Shown here in pieces: positions 1-5,687 of a DNA stretch of 7,409 nt (its first letter is position 1; each line of letters begins with the position of its first letter). The notes below the pieces were generated by a model. It ran no database searches. It saw only the letters and a program-made list of their open reading frames with translations, and was not told the origin of the DNA. Position numbers and translations under genes: made by a program. Source of the stretch: an uncultured Oscillospiraceae bacterium (GTDB lineage: Bacteria > Bacillota > Clostridia > Oscillospirales > Oscillospiraceae); assembly GCA_958438185.1 (NCBI GenBank), contig CAUBQU010000062.1, positions 1 to 7,409 of the forward strand, given 5' to 3'.

Positions 1-11
1 GGAGAGAGACT

Positions 12-704
12 ATGCCGGATAAAATCCTCGTCGTCGATGACGAGCAGAAGATCGCGGACCTGGTCACATTGTACCTGCAAAACGACGGCTACGAGGTCTA
101 TACCTGTTACGACGCCCGCAGCGCATTGGGCTGCGTCGCCAAAACGCAGCTGCAGCTGGCGATCCTCGACGTGATGCTGCCGGATCTGAGCGGCTTTGCC
201 CTCTGCCAGCAGATCCGCCAGACGCATATGTTCCCCATCATTATGCTGACAGCCAAGGGCGAGGACCTGGATAAGATCACCGGCCTGACCCTGGGGGCCG
301 ACGACTATATGACCAAGCCCTTTAACCCGCTGGAGCTGGTGGCCCGGGTCAAGACGCAGCTGCGCCGCTATACCCGCTACAACCCCGCCGGGCAGCCGGA
401 CGCGCCCCAGTGCTACGACTTTGCCGGGCTGACCATCTGCCGTGACAGCCGCAAATGCACCCTCTACGGTGAAGCGCTGGCGCTGACGCCCATCGAATTT
501 GATATTCTCTGGTACTTATGCGCCCACCGGGGCAAGGTCATCTCGTCGGAGGAGCTGTTTGAGGCCGTCTGGCAGGAGAAATACCTCGATAATAACAACA
601 CCGTTATGGCCCACATTGCCCGGCTGCGGGAAAAGCTGCACGAGCCGAGCCGCAAGCCGAAATTTATTAAAACCGTCTGGGGGGTGGGGTATACCATTGC
701 ATAA
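12..704 (+). CDS. vanR: VanR-type response regulator (OmpR/PhoB family)
   Basis: Cytoplasmic DNA-binding response regulator, the likely partner of the adjacent VanS kinase. Of its 230 residues, 1-120 form a receiver domain. Acidic pocket D9-D10 is followed by the probable phosphoacceptor D53 in LAILDVMLPD, T80 in IIMLTAK and K102 in DDYMTKPF. Residues about 131-229 are an OmpR/PhoB winged helix with LTPIEFDILWYL, the NNNTVMAHIARLREK recognition region and the C-terminal KTVWGVGYTI wing. These stretches strongly resemble VanR of vanG/vanB-type clusters, from memory of the family. The length is normal. The ATG at 12 is preceded by a GGAGA Shine-Dalgarno-like stretch at 1-5. It overlaps vanS by a few bases, which indicates co-transcription. 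The promoter, and any vanU, would lie left of the window. Assignment to VanR rather than a generic OmpR regulator rests on similarity plus the neighbouring vanG genes. Confidence 0.93.
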   Translation: MPDKILVVDDEQKIADLVTLYLQNDGYEVYTCYDARSALGCVAKTQLQLAILDVMLPDLSGFALCQQIRQTHMFPIIMLTAKGEDLDKITGLTLGADDYMTKPFNPLELVARVKTQLRRYTRYNPAGQPDAPQCYDFAGLTICRDSRKCTLYGEALALTPIEFDILWYLCAHRGKVISSEELFEAVWQEKYLDNNNTVMAHIARLREKLHEPSRKPKFIKTVWGVGYTIA

Positions 705-1809
705 CGATCACAGACGCATGATCCAAAGTCAGCTCTCCCGCAAGCTGACGATGCGCTTTTTGCTCTGGACGCTGGCTTATTTGCTGCTCCTCTTCGGTGG
801 GTATTTTATGGCGGCGTTTTTCTGCTCACAGCGGACGTGGTACCCGGAGGAACCGCTTTACTTTGTTTTAAAGCTTGCCGAGCAGTTTGCGCCGTTCCTG
901 CTCATCGTGCTCATTCTCATCGGCGTGTTTTTTATCACCCGGCATTTTCTGCGCCTGGCGCTGCGCTATCTCGATACCGTCACCCTGGCGGCGAAGCAGC
1001 TGGCCGCGCAGCCGGAGGCCCCCATCCGTCTGCCGGATGCCCTGCACGAGACGCAGATGGAGCTGAACCTCGCCCGGGAGCACGCCTTAAACGCCGCCCA
1101 CCAGGCAAAGGAAGCCGAGCAGCGGAAAAATGACCTGGTCGTCTACCTGGCCCACGACCTGAAAACGCCGCTGACCAGTGTCATCGGCTATCTGACCCTG
1201 CTGCGGGACGAGCCGGACCTCAGCCCAGCCATGCGGGCCAAATACACCGGCATCGCCCTGCGCAAGGCGGAGCGGCTGGAGGGGCTGATCAACGAATTTT
1301 TTGAGATCACCCGCTTTAACCTGGCCCATCTGGAGCTGGACCTGCAGCCGGTGAACCTGACCCGCCTGCTGGAGCAGAGCACGTTCGAATTTGCGCCCGT
1401 GCTGGCGGAGAAGCAGCTTGCCTGGCACCTGCAGCTTGCGCCAGACGTGACGCTCCACTGCGACCCGGACAAGCTGCAGCGGGTCTTTGACAATCTCTTC
1501 CGCAACGCCGTCAACTACAGCTACCCCGGCACGGAGATCTCCGACTGCCTCACCCGGTATGTCGGCGGCGTCCGGGTCCTGGTGCAAAACCGGGGCGCAA
1601 CGATTCCGGAAGAGAAGCTGGCGCGGATCTTCAGCCAGTTCTTCCGCCTGGACACCGCCCGGCGCAGCGATACCGGCGGCGCGGGCCTGGGCCTGGCCAT
1701 CGCCAAGAAGATCGTCGAGGCCCACGGCGGCTGCATCACCGCCCGCAGCGCCGACGAAACGGTCACATTTATTGTCTCCCTGCCGGAGACTTGTCAGAAA
1801 AACGTATGA
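697..1809 (+). CDS. vanS: VanS-type sensor histidine kinase
   Basis: Membrane sensor kinase expected to autophosphorylate and pass phosphate to VanR. From the TTG at 697 it has 370 residues. There are two membrane segments (about 22-42 and 65-85) with only about 22 residues between them, so the outside sensor part is very small. A linker/coiled-coil region (about 86-145) leads to the H-box LAHDLKTPLTS with H153. The N-box is in DKLQRVFDNLFRNAVNYS (near residue 265). The ATP lid is FFRLDTARRS followed by GGAGLGLAIAKKIVEAHGG, and all ATPase boxes look intact. Start choice: TTG 697 overlaps the vanR stop by 8 nt and has a G-rich stretch with GGTGG (683-687) at fair spacing. ATG 718 is in frame but has no visible ribosome site; both give the same domains. 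The gene ends 396 nt before vanW rather than being coupled to it. Confidence 0.9.
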   Translation: MHNDHRRMIQSQLSRKLTMRFLLWTLAYLLLLFGGYFMAAFFCSQRTWYPEEPLYFVLKLAEQFAPFLLIVLILIGVFFITRHFLRLALRYLDTVTLAAKQLAAQPEAPIRLPDALHETQMELNLAREHALNAAHQAKEAEQRKNDLVVYLAHDLKTPLTSVIGYLTLLRDEPDLSPAMRAKYTGIALRKAERLEGLINEFFEITRFNLAHLELDLQPVNLTRLLEQSTFEFAPVLAEKQLAWHLQLAPDVTLHCDPDKLQRVFDNLFRNAVNYSYPGTEISDCLTRYVGGVRVLVQNRGATIPEEKLARIFSQFFRLDTARRSDTGGAGLGLAIAKKIVEAHGGCITARSADETVTFIVSLPETCQKNV

Positions 1810-1862
1810 TTTGCGCAAGGCAATCACAAGCATCGCGGCAGAAAAAACGAAAGCAAAATTTT

Positions 1863-1900
1863 CCTCACGCTGGTATGCTAAAACCATACCGGCGCGAGGT
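1863..1900 (+). repeat. 38-nt hairpin repeat, copy 1 (no T tract)
   Basis: The left arm (1863-1877) and right arm (1885-1899) form a 15-position stem with one A/C mismatch and one T-G wobble, around the loop CTAAAAC. The same 38 nt, with a single base difference (A1867 against G2138), recur at 2134-2171. Copy 1 is followed by CGCGTG instead of a run of T, so it does not look like a working intrinsic terminator, although it lies 53 nt after the vanS stop. The two copies bracket the larger multi-hairpin element like direct repeats. Confidence 0.85.
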
Positions 1901-1901
1901 C

Positions 1902-2121
1902 GCGTGTCAAAAAAGATTTTTGACACGCTTCAAACGCGACCCGCTTCGCTGGGCTCGCGTTTGAGGGGGCTTGCACCCTGCTGCGCGCATAATTTCCACG
2001 CCGTTGGCGCGGAAATTCCACACTTGCAGGGCGTAAAGAGTTTTTCCCGACGTACACGCCGCCGGAAAAAACGGATTGAACCTTATTTGCGCCGTGCGCG
2101 GCGCAAACTCTGCGAGGCTTT
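1902..2121 (+). repeat. Multi-hairpin intergenic element, copy 1
   Basis: This fills most of the gene-free gap between vanS and vanW. Five inverted repeats follow in order. Stem 1 is a perfect 12-bp stem GCGTGTCAAAAA/TTTTTGACACGC (1902-1928, loop AGA). Stem 2 is TCAAACGCGA/TCGCGTTTGA (1930-1939 with 1955-1964). Stem 3 pairs CCCTGC (1976-1981) with GCAGGG (2026-2031) and encloses AATTTCC/GGAAATT and CGCC/GGCG around 1991-2017. Stem 4 is TTTTTCC/GGAAAAA (2041-2047 with 2064-2070). Stem 5 is TTTGCGCCG/CGGCGCAAA (2086-2107, loop TGCG). The same series recurs at 5688-5959, with 38 identical bases at the right end (2084-2121 = 5922-5959). No credible protein is encoded on either strand; reading frames here are by-products of the palindromes. 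The function is unknown: a REP- or MITE-like non-autonomous element or a structured RNA are both possible. Confidence 0.88.
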
Positions 2122-2133
2122 GGGAGCATTCTA

Positions 2134-2177
2134 CCTCGCGCTGGTATGCTAAAACCATACCGGCGCGAGGTTTTTTT
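2134..2177 (+). terminator. Intrinsic-terminator-like hairpin just upstream of vanW (hairpin repeat copy 2)
   Basis: The stem CCTCGCGCTGGTATG (2134-2148) pairs with CATACCGGCGCGAGG (2156-2170) over 15 positions with one T-G wobble. The loop is CTAAAAC, followed directly by seven T residues (2171-2177). This is the classical layout of a Rho-independent terminator on the plus strand. It ends 28 nt before the vanW start codon and 14 nt before its ribosome binding site, leaving no room for a promoter in between. It could be an attenuator in the leader of vanW-vanG-acetyltransferase-vanT, or the end of the vanRS transcript with partial read-through. The hairpin and T run are seen directly; the regulatory role is inferred. 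Confidence 0.75.
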
Positions 2178-2205
2178 CGCGTATTTTTTGCAAGGAGCTG
2201 CATTT

Positions 2206-3036
2206 ATGATGGCAAGAAAACGACTTACAGAGCGATTTCCCTGGCTGCTGCCGCTGCGCAAGCGGCAGCGGACGTTCTGCTTTTATCGAGCCATGCGGCG
2301 TGATGGCAGCCGCTATTGCGCCCGGCAGACGGCAGAGCGCCTGCCCGTCTGCCTTTTTACCTCCCGCTGCCCGATGTACAACACGGAGACGGGCTTTCCC
2401 ATGGTCTATCAGGAAAACAAGGTCCACAATCTCAAGCTGGCCGCCCGGCAGCTGGACGGGCTCCTGATCGAGCCGGGGGAGACGTTCTCCTTCTGGAACC
2501 GCGTCCGCCACGCCGACCGCGAAACGCCGTACCGCGACGCACTGACGGAGCAAAACGGCCGCCTGACAACGGCCTACGGCGGCGGCCTGTGCCAGATCAC
2601 CAACCTGCTCTGCTGGGTCTTTCTCCACACCCCGGTGACATTCGTCGAGCGCCATGGGCACAGCAAAAAGGACTTCCCCGAGCCGCCCAGCGACGCGCCC
2701 CTGGGCGTGGACGCCACCGTCGCCGAGGGCTGGATGGATTTCAAAGTCCGCAACGACACGGACACCTGTCTGCAGCTGTCCGTCACCTTCTCCGACACGG
2801 AAATTATCGGCGCCGTTTATGCCGCCCGGGAGCTTGGCCCCGGCTTCCGCGTCGTCAACCGCGGCCTGATCTACCGGCAGGTGGGCGACCGGCTGCTGGA
2901 AGAAGTCGATATCGTCCGCCTGCCCAACGGCCCGGGCCAGGCCCAGACCGTCTATCACAACTGCTGCCAGATCAACTACCCCCTCCCGGCCGGGACACCG
3001 GTCCGACTTGAAACAGGAAAGGAGCCTAGATCATGA
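2206..3036 (+). CDS. vanW: VanW family protein (vancomycin resistance accessory protein)
   Basis: VanW proteins occur in vanB- and vanG-type clusters; their biochemical role is not established and they are not considered essential for resistance. The 276-residue product matches the short Van-cluster form of the family. It has a basic N-terminus (MMARKRL), CPMYNTETGFPMVYQENK (55-72), the core around residues 75-97 with LIEPGETFSFW, and the hallmark YGGGLCQITNLL (124-135). ERHGHSKKDFPEPPSD (148-163) is also typical. No signal peptide or membrane segment is seen. The start ATG at 2206 (a second ATG follows at 2209) is chosen from AAGGAG at 2192-2197 with 8-nt spacing. The frame runs open further upstream to 2146, but that part is hairpin sequence. 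The gene overlaps the ligase by 4 nt (ATGA), so translation is coupled. Confidence 0.93.
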   Translation: MMARKRLTERFPWLLPLRKRQRTFCFYRAMRRDGSRYCARQTAERLPVCLFTSRCPMYNTETGFPMVYQENKVHNLKLAARQLDGLLIEPGETFSFWNRVRHADRETPYRDALTEQNGRLTTAYGGGLCQITNLLCWVFLHTPVTFVERHGHSKKDFPEPPSDAPLGVDATVAEGWMDFKVRNDTDTCLQLSVTFSDTEIIGAVYAARELGPGFRVVNRGLIYRQVGDRLLEEVDIVRLPNGPGQAQTVYHNCCQINYPLPAGTPVRLETGKEPRS

Positions 3037-4085
3037 ACGAGAAGAAAACGATTGCCGTCGTCTTTGGCGGCTGTTCCCCGGAATATAACGTCTCGCTGGA
3101 ATCCGCCGCAGGCGTCCTGGCGCATCTGGACCGGGACCGGTTCGCCCCGGTGCCGGTGGGCATCACGCAGCAGGGCGACTGGTTCCTCTTTTCCGGCGAC
3201 CTTGCGCAAATCCCGCACAACACCTGGCACCAAGGCCCCTGCACCCCGGCGTGCATCAGCCCGAACCGCAGCGACCGGGCGCTACTGGTCTTTGACCCGG
3301 CAGGGCTGCACCGCATCCGGCTGGACGCCGTTCTGCCCATTCTGCACGGGCAAAACGGCGAGGACGGCACCGTCCAGGGGCTGTGCGCCCTGGCGGGCAT
3401 CCCTGTGGCAGGCTGCGGCGTGCTGGCCTCGGCCCTCTGCATGGACAAAGACCGCGCCCACCGGCTCGTCGCCGCGGCCGGGATCCCCGCGCCCCGGGCC
3501 GTCACGCTGGCCCAGGGCTATGACCGGGCCACCGTCGCCGCCCAGGCCGCCGGGCTTGGCTATCCGCTCTTTGTCAAGCCCGTCCGGGCCGGGTCCTCCT
3601 TCGGCGTCGCAAAGGTCCGCCGCCCCGGCGACCTGTTCGCCGCGATCGACAACGCGTTTTATTACGACGACCATGTCATGCTGGAGGCGCAGATCTCCGG
3701 CTTTGAAGTCGGCTGCGCCGTCCTCGGCAGCGATGCGCCGCTGACCGGCGTCCCCGATGAGATCGAGCTGCAGGGCGACCTCTTCGGTTTTCAGGAGAAA
3801 TACCACCTGACGACATCCAAAATCCATGTCCCCGCCCGCATTACGCCGGAACAGACTGCCGCGGTGCAGGAGACCGCCCGGCGGGTCTATCAGATCCTCG
3901 GCTGCAGCGGCTTTGCCCGGGTCGATCTCTTTCTGACGCCGGAGGGCCGTATCGTCTTCCACGAGGTCAACACCATCCCCGGCTTCACGCCCCACAGCCG
4001 CTTTCCCAGCATGATGCAGGCGGCGGGCCTCTCCTTCCGTGAGGTCCTCTCCCGCATCCTGGACGCGGCGCTGGAGGAAGCCTGA
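3033..4085 (+). CDS. vanG: D-alanine--D-serine ligase, VanG type
   Basis: ATP-grasp ligase in the cytoplasm, expected to join D-Ala to D-Ser for peptidoglycan precursors ending in D-Ala-D-Ser, which bind vancomycin weakly. The 350 residues equal the family length. Motifs in order: FGGCSPEYNVS (11-21), LHGQNGEDGTVQG (104-116), CMDKDRAH (136-143), KPVRAGSSFG (182-191, ATP binding), the omega-loop EKYHLTTSKIHVPARI (255-270), CSGFARVD (291-298) and EVNTIPGFT (311-319, metal and phosphate site). The EKY...SSK/TSK-I omega-loop and overall sequence resemble VanG and related D-Ala-D-Ser ligases; D-Ala-D-Lac ligases have a different loop. AAAGGAG (3018-3024) lies 8 nt before ATG. It overlaps vanW by 4 nt and the next gene by 1 nt. 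The D-Ser preference is inferred from similarity and the linked racemase; a D-Ala-D-Ala ligase is the main alternative. Confidence 0.92.
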   Translation: MNEKKTIAVVFGGCSPEYNVSLESAAGVLAHLDRDRFAPVPVGITQQGDWFLFSGDLAQIPHNTWHQGPCTPACISPNRSDRALLVFDPAGLHRIRLDAVLPILHGQNGEDGTVQGLCALAGIPVAGCGVLASALCMDKDRAHRLVAAAGIPAPRAVTLAQGYDRATVAAQAAGLGYPLFVKPVRAGSSFGVAKVRRPGDLFAAIDNAFYYDDHVMLEAQISGFEVGCAVLGSDAPLTGVPDEIELQGDLFGFQEKYHLTTSKIHVPARITPEQTAAVQETARRVYQILGCSGFARVDLFLTPEGRIVFHEVNTIPGFTPHSRFPSMMQAAGLSFREVLSRILDAALEEA

Positions 4086-4612
4086 TGCGCTGGCGGCTCA
4101 TCGCCTGGTCCCGGGGTAACAGCCTGGTTTTTTTCTGGCGGCTCTACCGCTGGCAACGCCGGGCAAAAACCAGAGTTGGGCGGGACATTCTGACCTTTTT
4201 CCTCAGCCGCAGCGCCCACCGCCACGGCGGCTATCTCGGCCCAGGCGCGGAGATTCAGGGCGTCCCCTCGCTGCCCCACGGGCTCCACGGCGTTTTTATC
4301 TCCCGCTACGCCGTCCTCGGGCCGGACTGCTGTATTTATCAAAATGTGACCATCGGCGAGGTCGCAGGCCGCGCCCCGGTCATCGGCCCCCGCTGCTTGA
4401 TCGGCGCGGGCTCCGTGCTCATAGGAGGGATTCGAATTGGAAGCGATGTTAAGATCGGCGCAGGCGCCGTCGTCTGCCAGGATATTCCCGACGGCGCCAC
4501 GGTCGTCAGCCAGCCGCCGCGGGTCCTGCTGCGGCAGAGTGCCGACGGCGCCGCAGATCCCGCTGCAGAACCAGATGGAAGCTGCCACTGCCCGGGCCTG
4601 GGCCGCCCTTGA
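4085..4612 (+). CDS. CysE-like left-handed beta-helix acetyltransferase
   Basis: Hexapeptide-repeat acyltransferase of 175 residues, of the short serine-acetyltransferase-like kind. A basic, aromatic N-terminal part (1-45) precedes the beta-helix (about 51-135) with repeats such as IGAGSV, IGGIRI, IGSDVK and IGAGAV. LPHGLHGVFIS (63-73) followed by IYQNVTIGE (84-92) matches the active-site region of this family, where His residues (candidates H65, H68) take part in acetyl-CoA-dependent O-acetylation. The true substrate is not known: L-Ser, D-Ser or a sugar are all possible. It lacks the long N-terminal helical domain of classical CysE. The start codon overlaps the ligase stop (TGATG), and the 3' end overlaps the racemase by 38 nt. 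The last 25 or so residues look like low-complexity read-through. Its place between ligase and racemase is where vanXY sits in enterococcal vanG operons. Confidence 0.82.
   Translation: MRWRLIAWSRGNSLVFFWRLYRWQRRAKTRVGRDILTFFLSRSAHRHGGYLGPGAEIQGVPSLPHGLHGVFISRYAVLGPDCCIYQNVTIGEVAGRAPVIGPRCLIGAGSVLIGGIRIGSDVKIGAGAVVCQDIPDGATVVSQPPRVLLRQSADGAADPAAEPDGSCHCPGLGRP
4423..4439 (+). promoter_or_regulatory. Internal Shine-Dalgarno with TTG, possible upstream start for the racemase
   Basis: A full AGGAGG (4423-4428) lies inside the acetyltransferase gene, 8 nt before TTG 4437, which is in the racemase frame. It would add 46 residues, rich in Ala, Ser, Pro and Arg, to the racemase. The site falls in a run of codons (ATA, GGA, GGG, ATT, CGA, ATT, GGA, 4421-4441) unlike the GC-ending codons around it. 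The conventional ATG 4575 has no clear ribosome site. Whether ribosomes use this site is not known. Confidence 0.4.
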
Positions 4613-5687
4613 CCTGGAGGCGCTGGCCTGGAACCTGGGCAGGCTGCGCCGCCGACTGCCCCCCGGCTGCCAGGTCATGGCTGTCGTCAAAGCCGATGCG
4701 TACGGCCACGGCGCGCTGCCGGTGGCAAAGGCCCTGCAGGCAAACGGCGTCCGTGCCTTCTGCGTCGCCTGCCTAGACGAAGCTGTGGCCCTGCGCCGGG
4801 GCGGGATCCGAGGCGAGATCCTGATCCTGGGCTACACGCACCCCGCCCAATTCCCGCAGCTGCTGCAATATGACCTGACCCAGGCGATCTTGGACCTGGA
4901 CTACGCCAAAGCCCTGGCCGCCTGCGGCCCTATCAAAGGCCACCTGGCGCTGGATACCGGGATGCACCGCCTCGGCCTGGACGCGGGCGATCCCGATTCC
5001 ATCGGGCAAATTTTTGCGCTGCCCCGCCTGCGTGTCACCGGGCTGTTTACCCACCTGTGCGCCGATACCGGTACCGCCCCGGCGCAGCGGGCCTTCACGC
5101 AGGCTCAGGCGGATGCGTTTTGGAGCGCCGTCCGCCTAGTCCGCCGCTGCGGTTACACGCCCCGGGCGCATCTGCTCAGCAGCTACGGGCTGCTCTATTA
5201 CCCGCAGCTCGGCGGCGACTATGCCCGCATCGGTATCGCCCTCTACGGGCTCGGCAGCCGCCGGGACCTGCCATCCGGCATTGCGCTGCGGCCGGTCCTA
5301 TCCCTCCACGCCCGGGTCAGCGGCGTGCGGACCGTGGCTGCGGGCCAAAGCGTCGGCTATGGCTTTGGCTACACGGCCTCCAGCCCCCGCACCATCGCGA
5401 CGCTGGCCATCGGCTATGCCGACGGCATCCCCGCGGCCCTCCCCTCCGGCGCGGGCCACGTTGGGCTTCACGGCAGGCTGGCCCCGATCGTCGGCAGCGT
5501 CTGCATGGACCAGCTGATGGTCGACGTCACCGGCCTGCCGCCGGTCAAGCAGGGCGATATTGCAACGCTGTTCGGCCCCGGCGGCCCCGGCGCCTATGAC
5601 CTGGCCGCCGCGGCTGGTCTCACGACGAACGCCCTGCTCAGCGGTCTCGGCCCCCGCCTCCCCCGGATCGTATCTGCGGCGCGGTAA
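4575..5687 (+). CDS. vanT: VanT-like alanine/serine racemase, soluble form
   Basis: PLP-dependent fold-III racemase, expected to convert L-Ser to D-Ser (and L-Ala to D-Ala) for the adjacent ligase. The 370 residues correspond to the C-terminal catalytic half of VanT. VVKADAYGHG carries the PLP lysine K39. Also present are GEILILGYT (80-88), DTGMHRLG (127-134), LFTHLC (157-162), SSYGLLYYP (202-210), ARIGIALYG (217-225), VGYG with the probable catalytic Tyr262, IGYADG (279-284) and VCMDQLMVD (309-317). LILGYT and SSYG favour VanT over housekeeping Alr. There is no membrane segment, unlike VanT of enterococcal vanC/vanG operons, whose N-terminal half is a multi-pass membrane domain. ATG 4575 is chosen because the family domain starts about 7 residues later, but its ribosome site is poor; TTG 4437 is an alternative. 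It is the last gene of the van block. Confidence 0.87.
   Translation: MEAATARAWAALDLEALAWNLGRLRRRLPPGCQVMAVVKADAYGHGALPVAKALQANGVRAFCVACLDEAVALRRGGIRGEILILGYTHPAQFPQLLQYDLTQAILDLDYAKALAACGPIKGHLALDTGMHRLGLDAGDPDSIGQIFALPRLRVTGLFTHLCADTGTAPAQRAFTQAQADAFWSAVRLVRRCGYTPRAHLLSSYGLLYYPQLGGDYARIGIALYGLGSRRDLPSGIALRPVLSLHARVSGVRTVAAGQSVGYGFGYTASSPRTIATLAIGYADGIPAALPSGAGHVGLHGRLAPIVGSVCMDQLMVDVTGLPPVKQGDIATLFGPGGPGAYDLAAAAGLTTNALLSGLGPRLPRIVSAAR

Noticed and set aside
1087..1926. Long minus-strand open frame of 279 codons inside vanS
   Set aside because: The plus strand encodes an intact histidine kinase with all boxes. The antisense product has no recognisable features.
1920..1948. TTGACA (1920-1925, also 5706-5711) as a promoter -35 box
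   Set aside because: It is part of the stem TTTTTGACAC of the repeat, present on both strands because of the palindrome, and no -10-like hexamer lies 16-18 nt downstream. CATAAT at 1988-1993 has no -35 partner at proper spacing.
1863..2171. CRISPR array
   Set aside because: There are only two hairpin copies with a 233-nt interval that is itself a repeat. There are no regular spacers and no cas genes.
1878..2261. Minus-strand open frames of 98-127 codons across the vanS-vanW gap (and similar ones at 5755-5994)
   Set aside because: They arise from the multi-hairpin repeats. The predicted peptides are Arg/Ala-rich, show no domain, recur only because the repeat recurs, and have no ribosome sites.
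3033..4085. D-Ala-D-Lac ligase (VanA/B/D type)
   Set aside because: The omega-loop has EKY with TSKIHVPARI as in VanG-type ligases, and there is no VanH dehydrogenase gene; a racemase is present instead.
4437..4574. Annotating the racemase from TTG 4437
   Set aside because: The ribosome site is good, but the extra 46 residues look like a frame shadow of the acetyltransferase, and the family domain begins just after ATG 4575. Kept as a finding, not as the main start.
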